Assembly: GCA_016199105.1 (NCBI GenBank)
Contig: JACQHI010000001.1
Coordinates: 1 to 7,726 of the forward strand
DNA from: Lentisphaerota bacterium
GTDB taxonomy: Bacteria > Verrucomicrobiota > Kiritimatiellia > JAAZAB01
Direction of reading: 5' to 3'
Length of the DNA: 7,726 nt
A model generated the notes under the pieces. The model did not search any database. It saw only the letters and a program-made list of their open reading frames with translations, and had not been told where the DNA came from. Shown here one piece after another: positions 1 through 6,468 of the stretch (position 1 is its first letter; every line of letters begins with the position of its first letter). A program made the translations under genes and the position numbers.

Positions 1-301
1 ACGTCTCGGCGGTGTTGGCAATGTAACCGGAAATACTTTCGTTGGATATGGGAATGGGGAACGGCTTGAATTGATCCATCACCGTGCCGGACTCGCGAGA
101 CCGGCGCGCCAACGTGTCGTTCTGGCTGACGACGAATTTCAAGCGGTCGCCCTCCTTGATATACAGGCTGCCCGCGTCCGCATTCGACAAGCCGCGCGCT
201 TCGACCACGATCAGATCGAGCAGCTTTTCAAGATTGTGCTCGCTGGTCAGCGCCACACCGACGCGGGTCAGTTTTTCTATCTGATCGCTTGTTTTCCCCA
301 T
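1..301 (-). CDS. GAF-domain signalling protein, N-terminal part (runs off window)
   Basis: Translated from the ATG at 301-299, this gives 100 residues before the window edge, so the C-terminal output domain is not visible. After a short leader, residues 8-60 read as the first half of a GAF domain: an amphipathic helix (LTRVGVALTSEHNLEKLLDL), then ADAGSLYI and the following beta-strand. A downstream SISGYIANT-like stretch sits where GAF proteins have a conserved SIAGYVA-type segment. In bacteria this kind of GAF N-terminus is often joined to HD or HD-GYP phosphohydrolases, GGDEF, histidine kinase or PP2C outputs; which one applies here cannot be told. GAF domains bind small ligands or cyclic nucleotides and sense in the cytoplasm; there is no signal peptide. 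A GAGGA ribosome site lies 7 nt before the ATG. The gene starts 19 nt after the stop of the upstream propeller gene, so it is probably its operon partner. Confidence 0.82.
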   Translation of the reverse strand, partial: MGKTSDQIEKLTRVGVALTSEHNLEKLLDLIVVEARGLSNADAGSLYIKEGDRLKFVVSQNDTLARRSRESGTVMDQFKPFPIPISNESISGYIANTAET

Positions 302-320
302 GGTGCAATCCTCGTGCGCC

Positions 321-2285
321 TCAGAGGCCCCGCAAACAGCCCTCAAGCAAAGTCACTGTTGACCTATCGTTATAAATCACATCGTCGCCGTCAACGTGGA
401 AATGGGTGTGCGCCCCGTCCTTGCCGGTGAGGCTGCGGACGAACGTAAGCGTGCGCAGATCCCACAACTGGATGCCCTCGCGGGCGCCCGCGACGACGAT
501 GCCCGGCGACCGTGTGGGCGCCATCGCGCCGAGACCCGCGGGCAGAGCGCGCCACGCCGACTCGGCAGGCACCGCCAGTTTTCGGAGCGACACGTCGAAG
601 AGGCGCGAGCCGCCCGCTCCGCCCGAGGCGAGGCACATCCAGCGCCCGCCGCCGATGGCGCAGACGACAGTGACAGTGTGAACGCCCTCGGGCAGGCTGG
701 CCGATTGCACGACCTCGAGCGTCCCGGGATCGATCGTCAGCACGCGCACCGTCCGGGCCCTGGGCTTGGCGCTGCCGCAGTCGGCCTCGACTGTGGTGCC
801 TGCAACCAGGCGCTTCGCGCGGGCGTCGTACGCAAGCGAGCGGATGGCCAGATTCGGCGAGGGATCCTGACGAGTGCGGGCCTCGCCGGTCCGGGTGTCG
901 TAGCGCGTGAGCGTGCAGCCGAGGCGGCCATAGGGCGCATTGGACGCGTAAAATACGAACCGGCCGACGGGGATCATCGCCACGGGCCGCATCGCGTCTT
1001 TGGGCGTCGCCACGACGCGCGGATTTTCGGGAAACCGGGCGGAACGCGCGGGGTCGTATTCGACCAATTCGCTTCCGGTATATGCAGCCATGTAAACCCT
1101 GGTCCCGACCTTGCACAGCTTCATGATCTCGCCCACGCCCGGCGCCGCCCGGCCCAAGTCGTCGCCCCTGCCCGAGCGCAGATTGAGCGTCCAAAAGCGT
1201 TGCGTGATAAACGTCGTGCCCAGTACGCGGTCGCCGCCCACCCGGGTCATGCAATCAATGCTGCCCCGCGCATCGGCGTCGAGAACCCGGGACGACTGCA
1301 ACTGGCCCGTGAGCAGGTCGTGCCGGGCGAATTGGCCGTACAGGCTGACCGACACCACCGCGCCGCTCCGGGTGAAGTTCACGTTCTGCAACGGGCAATC
1401 GGAAATCCTGCACACCTCGCGGACCTTGCCCGTCTTCAAATCCCACAGTCCGACCGTGGCGACGGCACGCTCCACGTTGGCGACGCCGAACGCGAAGCCT
1501 TTCCAGCGCCCCATCCAGGTCATCTCGCGTTCCGGCCTGGGACCTGCCTTCACGAAACGCCGGCGGCGCAACTCGAACCAACCCAGCGTCGGCACATAAA
1601 CGCACCAGCCCTCAACGCCCGGAATCCGCTGGCGCAACAGAAAGTACGTCGTCGCGACGACGTTTTCCGAGTCCATCGTCGGCGTCAGCGTGTGTCCCTC
1701 AAAACGATCGGTCCGCGGATCCCAGTACAACAGCTCCTGCCCCGGCAGGTGCTGCACGCTGGCCCACGTGCCGTCGCCGACGCTGTGGCTGCACCGCATA
1801 TACAGGCCCGGCGTCCGGGTGGGCCCGCTGAAGACCGCTTTACGCTTGCGAATGTCGAACGTGAAGGCGTGCGGGACGCCGCCGGTGTAGGCCATCGCCA
1901 TCAGCTTTCCCGTGGGCCGATCGTGGATCATGCCGTTGAACACCAGGGCGCTGGGCGCGCCGGTATCGAACACTTCGAGTTTGCGCGAGCCGGGCGTGTA
2001 GCGCACCACGCGCGACAGATCGCCGCAAAGCCAGAGCGTGTCGGCGTCAACCGCCACGGCGCTGTAAAAGCCGAAGTGCGGCGGCTTGAAGCGGTGAATC
2101 TCGTGCCCGCCGTGCTCGTCAATGAGCACGGCCGTCGTGCCCTCGTTGGAGTTCCACGTTGAAGTCCAAAACCGCTCGGCGCCGGTTGTGGAGTCGGGAA
2201 ACACCCGGATCAGCGGCGTGTTGATGAACGGATCGCGCGTGGCGGGAATGGGCGCTCGAATGACGCGATGTTTTACATGTACCAT
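321..2285 (-). CDS. Hypothetical cytoplasmic protein, probable double beta-propeller
   Basis: I do not recognise a named family for this 654-residue protein. It is a run of short beta-strand segments of the kind that build propeller blades. Recurrent 'W/Y-D-x-R/K-T-G/D' strand ends are seen at LLYWDPRTDRF (186-195), GLWDLKTGKV (279-288), TRYDTRTGEA (460-469) and QLWDLRTLTF (606-615). Two halves look duplicated: MAMAYTGGVPHAFTFD (129-144) resembles YMAAYTGSELVEYDP (398-412), and both are followed by a similar WDP/YDT strand. About 14 blades would fit the length, so two seven-bladed propellers is an inference. There is no signal peptide or membrane segment, so it is probably cytosolic. Start ATG at 2285-2283 has GAGGA 7 nt upstream; stop TGA at 323-321. 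It lies 22 nt after the protease gene and 19 nt before the GAF gene. Propellers usually act as interaction platforms, but some are lyases or hydrolases, so no function is assigned. Confidence 0.85.
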   Translation of the reverse strand: MVHVKHRVIRAPIPATRDPFINTPLIRVFPDSTTGAERFWTSTWNSNEGTTAVLIDEHGGHEIHRFKPPHFGFYSAVAVDADTLWLCGDLSRVVRYTPGSRKLEVFDTGAPSALVFNGMIHDRPTGKLMAMAYTGGVPHAFTFDIRKRKAVFSGPTRTPGLYMRCSHSVGDGTWASVQHLPGQELLYWDPRTDRFEGHTLTPTMDSENVVATTYFLLRQRIPGVEGWCVYVPTLGWFELRRRRFVKAGPRPEREMTWMGRWKGFAFGVANVERAVATVGLWDLKTGKVREVCRISDCPLQNVNFTRSGAVVSVSLYGQFARHDLLTGQLQSSRVLDADARGSIDCMTRVGGDRVLGTTFITQRFWTLNLRSGRGDDLGRAAPGVGEIMKLCKVGTRVYMAAYTGSELVEYDPARSARFPENPRVVATPKDAMRPVAMIPVGRFVFYASNAPYGRLGCTLTRYDTRTGEARTRQDPSPNLAIRSLAYDARAKRLVAGTTVEADCGSAKPRARTVRVLTIDPGTLEVVQSASLPEGVHTVTVVCAIGGGRWMCLASGGAGGSRLFDVSLRKLAVPAESAWRALPAGLGAMAPTRSPGIVVAGAREGIQLWDLRTLTFVRSLTGKDGAHTHFHVDGDDVIYNDRSTVTLLEGCLRGL

Positions 2286-2292
2286 CGTTCAA

Positions 2293-2298
2293 TCCTCT
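2293..2298 (-). promoter_or_regulatory. Ribosome binding site of the propeller gene
   Basis: AGAGGA on the minus strand, with 7 nt (TTGAACG) before the ATG. This supports the chosen start. The whole initiation region closely matches those of the protease and GAF genes. Confidence 0.7.
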
Positions 2299-2307
2299 AG
2301 CAATTTC

Positions 2308-5115
2308 TTACCGGACCGGATTCGCGCCCGGCCAGCCCCATGGTGTCGCCCAGGCGAAGATAGTGCCGGACACAGTTCGGATATACCAGTTACCAGTCAT
2401 CTGGTCGAAGATCGCCAGATCGCCGATGCCATCCCCGTCGTAATCGCCGGCCACGGCCACCGCGCCCGGCCACCCCCATTGGATTTCCCAGGCCAATATC
2501 GCACCGGCTATCGAACGCACATACCAGTACCCCGTATTACTGTCGAAGATGCCCAGATCGTCGAGCCCATCTCCGTCATAATCGCCGTTCACCGGCACCG
2601 CGCCCGGCCACCCCCATTGCACCGCCCAGGCAAGCGTCGTTCCCGACACCGTCCGGATAAACCAGGCGCCGGTGTTTTGATCGAATACCGCCAAATCCGA
2701 AAGCCGGTCTCCGTCGTAATCCCCCGAGACCGTTTCCGCGCCCGGCCAGCCCCATGGTGTCGCCCAGGCGAAGATAGTGCCGGACACAGTTCGGATATAC
2801 CAGTTACCGGTCATCTGGTCGAAGATCGCCAGATCGCTCCGGCCGTCTCCGTCATAGTCGCCGCCCACCGGCGCCGCGCCCGGCCACCCCCATTGCATGG
2901 CCCAGGCAAGCGTCGCCCCCGCGACCGTCCGGATATACCAGTACCCCGTGTTGCCGTCGAAAACCGCCATGTCGAGCGTGCCATCGCCGTCATAGTCGCC
3001 GCCTACCGGCGCCGCGCCCGGCCACCCCCATTGCACCGCCCAGGCAATCGTCGCCCCCGAGACCGCCCGGATATACCAGAAGCCCGTGTTGCTGTCAAAG
3101 ATCGCCAGATCGCTCCGGCCGTCTCCATCATAGTCCCCCTGCGGCGCCGCGGTCCCGACGTCGAAAGCCGGGCTGGTTGTCCAGCCGGAATCCGTGCAGT
3201 TGGTCCCCGTGAACATCAAACGAACGCGATAGGCGCCGGGAATTTCGGGCGGCGTCCAGTCGTAGCGGCTGGTGGTGGTGGGGGTGGTTGCCAGCGCGGT
3301 CCATTCGGAATTAGTCTCGCTCCTGTATTCGATGCGCGTCGCCGCCCGGGTTGGCGTTCCCGTCAGGCTCCACTGGATGGCGACGGGGTCGCCGGCGGCA
3401 TAGTTTTCGCCGCCCGTCGGAGAGATCAACGTCGGATCGGGCAATTGCACAAACGTGTAAAAGGTCGCCGTCACGGTCGTGGCGCTCGCGCTGAAGTCCA
3501 AGAACCGCGCGCCGGACGCCGTTCCATCCCACCAGCGGGCGTTCGGGGAAGAACTGTCGGTGAACTGGTTGCCGTAGCCGGCGGCGGCGTTGCCGCTATG
3601 GTAGAGATCGTTCGAATCCCCGTAATTGACCCTGTTCTGGAAATGCCACTGGTTGTCCGCCTGGACCAGCGTGAGTTCATAATTGGCGTGGTTCGAGTTG
3701 GCAGCCAGACTCTGGTTGTTGTGGTCGCCAAGCTCATCCACATGCCAGACGGCGACTCCGGAGGCGGGAAGACAAAGATCACGTCCCTCCTGCAGGCGGT
3801 TTTCGACGATGAAATACTCCGTCGTCACACCCGGCTTCACAAACCGATAGAACCGGTTGAAATCCGGGCCGGCGGAGGCCAGGGCCACCGTCAGGCTGGA
3901 AAGACTGGTCAGTTCGGTCAGGGTGGCCCAGCCGGCCGCCCACTTCAGATAGGCATCGAACTGGACGGGGTTCGTGGCGCTCCCACCATACGACGACATC
4001 AGGCTGAACGCGCCCGCGCCGCCGTAGGAGTCCAGCTCGTAATCGTAAACATCCGGAAAATTGCACAGCATATGGCCGTTCTCATGGCAGAAAATCGAGA
4101 GCCCCAGGGAAGCGCCGATGTGGCTGATCTGGTAGCGAACGAGCTTTTTTCCGCCGGCCGACAATTCCTGCTGTTCATCCAACCAGTAACTATGGGGGTT
4201 CAGACCGGACAGCCAGACATCGCCATAGCCGCCGGCAAAAAACACGTTGAAAGCCACGACATTCGTGTTGGCGTCAACGGTCAGCGCCTCGAACGTCGGG
4301 AGGATTTCCGCCGTGTAATTCGGGAGGGCCTTCAAGACCGTCAGGGCATCGCGGATGAGATGTTGGCCGTTCGTGATGTAATTATTGGCCACGCTGACGT
4401 CAACGTAGTAACTCTTGGGATGGAGCGAATTGGGTATCCGGACATAGGCCGTGACCACGTTGGAATAGGTCAGCAAGCCGCCGGAGTTGTCCTGAAAGTA
4501 TTTCTTGACCGAGCCGTTGTTGCCGAAACCCGTGTAGGCGTCGCCATTGCAGAAATCGACAATATCGGACTGCGGCACGGTGGCGGGATCGTCGTCGAAG
4601 TCGATGAGCAGGCAGAGTCCGACCCGGGTTCCCGTGGTCTCCGGGGAGGGCCGTGCCGGCAGTACCGCACCCTCTCTGCGCGCGTGTTCCTCGTCCCGTC
4701 GCGCGGCTTTCATCGCCTTCCATCGGCCGGGAATGTCCATGCCTTTTTCCCAGGCGACGCGTCTTTCCAACGCGCGCGCCTTGGCGGTCATCGGGTTGAT
4801 GCGCAGGTGCGGAGTCAGCCCCAGGGCGGCCGGGCTTCCCTGGCCCACCCGCAACCCGGAATCCAGCAGCGCATTGCCGTCGGCGGACAGGCGGGCATAC
4901 TGGTACGACTTTGCGGCATGGTCGAACACAACGGCGTACCCATCCAGCGTTTCAAAGACGGCGGAAAACTCGTCGCCCTCCCCCCACAATTCGATCGAGG
5001 CGCCATCCGGCTGCTTGAACCGAATGCGCTGGGCAAACGGCGCCGCTGTCGCGGTTGCCGCGACCAGGATCGCAACAACAAGAATTCGTACCGCCGCCGC
5101 CAGGGTCTTGTTCAT
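2308..5115 (-). CDS. Secreted M6-family-like metalloprotease with C-terminal FG-GAP-like repeats
   Basis: 935 residues. Residues 1-25 form a signal peptide (positive start, hydrophobic core, ATA/AA cleavage region). Residues 26-160 look like a propeptide. The catalytic domain follows, with a zinc motif HENGH at 344-348 (E345 the likely general base), D355 in the PDVYDY stretch and a Met-turn-like SLMSSYGG at 371-378. GVAVWHVDE (453-461) and the 500-550 segment also fit the M6 (immune inhibitor A-like) pattern. Residues 560-655 form an Ig-like module starting ISPTGGE, of the 'PNGGE' type. Residues 660-935 are six 46-residue repeats. The protein is probably exported and cleaves extracellular proteins; its substrate is unknown. 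The usual glycine in the HExxHxxG-type motif is replaced (LCNFPD). No C-terminal sorting signal follows the last repeat. Start ATG 5115-5113 has AAGGA 8 nt upstream; stop TAA 2310-2308. It is probably first in an operon with the two following genes. Confidence 0.9.
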   Translation of the reverse strand: MNKTLAAAVRILVVAILVAATATAAPFAQRIRFKQPDGASIELWGEGDEFSAVFETLDGYAVVFDHAAKSYQYARLSADGNALLDSGLRVGQGSPAALGLTPHLRINPMTAKARALERRVAWEKGMDIPGRWKAMKAARRDEEHARREGAVLPARPSPETTGTRVGLCLLIDFDDDPATVPQSDIVDFCNGDAYTGFGNNGSVKKYFQDNSGGLLTYSNVVTAYVRIPNSLHPKSYYVDVSVANNYITNGQHLIRDALTVLKALPNYTAEILPTFEALTVDANTNVVAFNVFFAGGYGDVWLSGLNPHSYWLDEQQELSAGGKKLVRYQISHIGASLGLSIFCHENGHMLCNFPDVYDYELDSYGGAGAFSLMSSYGGSATNPVQFDAYLKWAAGWATLTELTSLSSLTVALASAGPDFNRFYRFVKPGVTTEYFIVENRLQEGRDLCLPASGVAVWHVDELGDHNNQSLAANSNHANYELTLVQADNQWHFQNRVNYGDSNDLYHSGNAAAGYGNQFTDSSSPNARWWDGTASGARFLDFSASATTVTATFYTFVQLPDPTLISPTGGENYAAGDPVAIQWSLTGTPTRAATRIEYRSETNSEWTALATTPTTTSRYDWTPPEIPGAYRVRLMFTGTNCTDSGWTTSPAFDVGTAAPQGDYDGDGRSDLAIFDSNTGFWYIRAVSGATIAWAVQWGWPGAAPVGGDYDGDGTLDMAVFDGNTGYWYIRTVAGATLAWAMQWGWPGAAPVGGDYDGDGRSDLAIFDQMTGNWYIRTVSGTIFAWATPWGWPGAETVSGDYDGDRLSDLAVFDQNTGAWFIRTVSGTTLAWAVQWGWPGAVPVNGDYDGDGLDDLGIFDSNTGYWYVRSIAGAILAWEIQWGWPGAVAVAGDYDGDGIGDLAIFDQMTGNWYIRTVSGTIFAWATPWGWPGANPVR
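2323..2423. repeat. Near-identical direct repeat, copy in protease repeat 6
   Basis: By eye, this 101-bp block matches 2737-2837 at 100 of 101 positions (single difference A2395 versus G2809). The offset is 414 bp, exactly three repeat units. Identity stops inside the unit at both ends, where the flanking parts of repeats 3 and 6 differ. Confidence 0.85.
2737..2837. repeat. Near-identical direct repeat, copy in protease repeat 3
   Basis: Partner of the block at 2323-2423 with one mismatch. It covers the middle of repeat 3, coding for the FDQMTGNWYIR to WGWPGA stretch, but not the DxDxDG start of the unit. This suggests local recombination or gene conversion within the array. Confidence 0.85.
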
Positions 5116-5266
5116 CGTCCAAATCCTTGTGCAACGGTTGACCGGCTCGGAGTTGACGGTTCCTCACGTGCGTTTTGAAGGATGCCGCAAGACAGGCGCG
5201 AATGCAAGACCGGGAAAAACGGCGAACGATTTTTGATTTTCGGAAAAAGAGCCTTCCTGCCAGCGA
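5116..5266. other. Intergenic region upstream of the protease gene, AT-tract rich
   Basis: This noncoding stretch lies between the methyltransferase terminator-like hairpin and the protease start. It has an AT-rich island with runs AAAAA (5215-5219), TTTTT (5230-5234), TTTT (5237-5240) and AAAAA (5244-5248), unusual in this GC-rich window. The heptamer GCAAGAC occurs twice, at 5187-5193 and 5204-5210, 17 bp apart. The island could be an upstream promoter element for the minus-strand protease operon, but I find no convincing -10 box. AAGGA at 5128-5124 is the protease ribosome site. Confidence 0.4.
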
Positions 5267-5283
5267 GTTGCGCGATTCGCAAC
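5267..5283 (-). terminator. Hairpin just after the methyltransferase stop codon, possible terminator
   Basis: A perfect 6-bp inverted repeat (GTTGCG / CGCAAC, 5-nt loop) directly follows the TAG stop at 5286-5284. A T-run appears only about 20 nt later, so it is not a textbook intrinsic terminator. It may slow transcription or protect the 3' end. Confidence 0.3.
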
Positions 5284-6201
5284 CTATTTTCTTTCCCCTT
5301 CCAGAGGTTTGACGCCGATGAGAGTGTTGCAGCAGGCCAATTCCGTGCGGGTGGCGTCGGCCAGGCACTTCACGAACGGTCGGCCCAGGTAATCGTGACC
5401 CGGTTTCAGCACGCGGATCATTTCCCGGGCGCATCGCATCGGATCTTTCACGTGCTCCAGGACCGCAAAGGAAAATACCGCGTCAAAACAGTCGTTCACG
5501 AAGGGCAGGCGTTCCGCCACACCCCGCACATCTGTGGTGGCATCGGCCGACACATCCAGGGTGACGACATTTTCGAAGCAGGCCTCGCGCCGCCCCGCGC
5601 CGCAATCCAAGATCAGGCCGCGGCGATGCGCATGGACGAAGTTCATGGCCAGGCCATCGTAGAGATTCGACGACACCAGGTCCGAGTCAACCACGCCGCA
5701 CTCGTCCCTAAAATCATCGGCAAGAAAATCGTAGCAGGTTTCGCCGGCCGGGTAGGTGGCGCAGCAGCCTGGACAGGTCAACACCCCGTGATCGCGGCGC
5801 AACGCCCCGCACCGGCATCGCGGACATTGCAGCAGCGCGGCAATGCGCGCCAATTTCCGGGCCTTTTGACCCTGGCGATCAACCGCGCCCGAGCGCACGG
5901 GGACGACAATGCGATAATCGGCTCCGTTATTGCGGAAAGACAGAAAGATCGAATCGCGGCCTTTGACGAGATCGAAGGCGCCGGCTGCCTCGAAAGCCGT
6001 CGTGGGCAAGCCATAGGCGCCTTCGGCGTCCGGCAACCGCCGGGTCGTGAGCGGCAGATGGACCTTCAGGGCCGGATCCTCGAAAGCGAGACGTTCCACA
6101 GGATCGGATTCGACGGCGATCCACCCTTTCACGTAGAACACGGAGGGATCGGAAGGTTCGCGCGTCACATCGGGATCCGTGAGATGCCATATCGGATACA
6201 T
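5284..6201 (-). CDS. Zinc-ribbon SAM-dependent methyltransferase, apparently C-terminally truncated
   Basis: 305 residues from ATG 6201-6199. This start is preferred over a GTG at 6219 because GGGGAGGG lies just upstream of it. Residues 20-105 form a beta-rich module (VKGWIAVES onward) like those attached to sugar- or polyketide-related transferases. Residues 126-146 are a zinc ribbon with CPRC (126-129) and CPGC (143-146). Residues 197-268 are a class I methyltransferase core: motif I LDCGAG (198-203), a second-strand acid in VTLDVS, AERLPF (229-234), FDAVFSFAVLEHV (239-251) and RVLKPG (263-268). In this family LKPGG is normally followed by about 70-100 residues carrying strands 5-7. Here only 37 unrelated-looking residues follow (HDYLGRPFVKCL onward). 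Neither other reading frame restores an obvious continuation, so an old deletion or a degenerate enzyme is possible. Substrate unknown; cytoplasmic. It lies 168 nt upstream of the protease. Confidence 0.78.
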   Translation of the reverse strand: MYPIWHLTDPDVTREPSDPSVFYVKGWIAVESDPVERLAFEDPALKVHLPLTTRRLPDAEGAYGLPTTAFEAAGAFDLVKGRDSIFLSFRNNGADYRIVVPVRSGAVDRQGQKARKLARIAALLQCPRCRCGALRRDHGVLTCPGCCATYPAGETCYDFLADDFRDECGVVDSDLVSSNLYDGLAMNFVHAHRRGLILDCGAGRREACFENVVTLDVSADATTDVRGVAERLPFVNDCFDAVFSFAVLEHVKDPMRCAREMIRVLKPGHDYLGRPFVKCLADATRTELACCNTLIGVKPLEGERK

Positions 6202-6206
6202 GATTA

Positions 6207-6214
6207 CCCTCCCC
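6207..6214 (-). promoter_or_regulatory. Ribosome binding site that decides the methyltransferase start
   Basis: GGGGAGGG on the minus strand. Its GGAGG core is 6 nt before ATG 6201-6199 and it lies within the longer GTG-initiated reading, so the ATG is the better start. Confidence 0.7.
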
Positions 6215-6242
6215 GCCACCGTATCTTCCCGCGATGTTTACG

Positions 6243-6271
6243 GTTCAACCGCTTTTAGCCTTCCCTGTCAA
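6243..6271 (-). promoter_or_regulatory. Possible promoter of the methyltransferase gene
   Basis: On the minus strand, TTGACA (6271-6266) is a perfect -35 consensus. At 17-bp spacing the -10 position is TTGAAC (6248-6243), which matches TATAAT poorly. A 6-bp inverted repeat CCGCTT/AAGCGG (6249-6254 and 6279-6284) brackets the -35. It is placed sensibly, 42 nt or more before the ATG, but is weak. Confidence 0.25.
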
Positions 6272-6412
6272 CTCTTTTAAGCGGCAAGGGGCCAGAAGCG
6301 CAGGGGAAAGTCAGCCGGCCGCCTTCGCCAAGAGGCTACGGCGGGCCAAGGGAATGGCCGACTTACCCATTCAATCCCTTCCATCACTGGCCTCTTACTT
6401 CAGCGAATCATT

Positions 6413-6433
6413 CCCCTTTTCAAGCGGAAGGGG
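6413..6433. promoter_or_regulatory. Inverted repeat overlapping the HIT gene promoter
   Basis: CCCCTT (6413-6418) and AAGGGG (6428-6433) are perfect complements around a short centre, covering the -35 box and half of the spacer. A similar sequence (CTTTTAAGCGGCAAGGGG, 6274-6291) lies near the divergent promoter. This could be an operator, but nothing proves a regulator. Confidence 0.25.
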
Positions 6434-6445
6434 TTCCACTATACT
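6417..6445 (+). promoter_or_regulatory. Sigma70-like promoter of the HIT operon
   Basis: TTTTCA (6417-6422, 4 of 6 to consensus), a 17-bp spacer, then TATACT (6440-6445, 5 of 6). Transcription would begin near 6452, giving a leader of about 17 nt that contains the strong ribosome site. It is the best promoter-like match I see in the divergent intergenic region 6202-6468. Confidence 0.5.
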
Positions 6446-6456
6446 GATTGCTTTTT

Positions 6457-6465
6457 GGAGGAAGG
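6457..6465 (+). promoter_or_regulatory. Strong ribosome binding site of the HIT gene
   Basis: GGAGGAAGG, with the GGAGG core 7 nt before ATG 6469. It fixes this start over a TTG at 6448, which lies upstream of the ribosome site. Confidence 0.8.
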
Positions 6466-6468
6466 CGA

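Larger units (their letters stand above)
2311..3138 (-). repeat. Six tandem 138-bp units encoding calcium-loop (FG-GAP/VCBS-like) repeats
   Basis: Six in-frame 46-codon units lie at 3138-3001, 3000-2863, 2862-2725, 2724-2587, 2586-2449 and 2448-2311. The pattern is GDYDGDGxxDLAIF, then TGxWYIR, then GxxxAWxxxWGWPGAxPV. DYDGDG is a calcium-binding DxDxDG loop. Repeat 4 has GDYDGDR, so its loop lacks the usual glycine. FG-GAP repeats fold as propeller blades; here six are visible and the last one ends at the stop codon. Confidence 0.92.

Noticed and set aside
396..2162. A 588-codon plus-strand open frame opposite the propeller gene
   Set aside because: Composition is unlike a folded protein, no ribosome site was seen, and the minus-strand gene has coherent propeller strands and tight operon spacing.
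2122..5178. A 1018-codon plus-strand open frame opposite the protease gene
   Set aside because: Its translation is arginine- and proline-rich low-complexity sequence, and the repeated part mirrors the protease repeats. The minus strand encodes a recognisable enzyme with signal peptide and motifs, so this is a shadow.
5179..5207. A TTGCAT-17-CATCCT promoter for the protease on the minus strand
   Set aside because: The -10 box matches only three of six positions, so I do not call it.
4952..5434. A 160-codon minus-strand frame overlapping the methyltransferase end, as a frameshifted continuation
   Set aside because: Its translation after the LKPG point is arginine-, glycine- and histidine-rich and lacks the strands expected for a methyltransferase C-terminus, so it does not rescue the truncation.
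5182..6258. A 358-codon plus-strand open frame opposite the methyltransferase
   Set aside because: The opposite strand shows zinc-ribbon and SAM motifs; this frame shows none and overlaps the promoter region.
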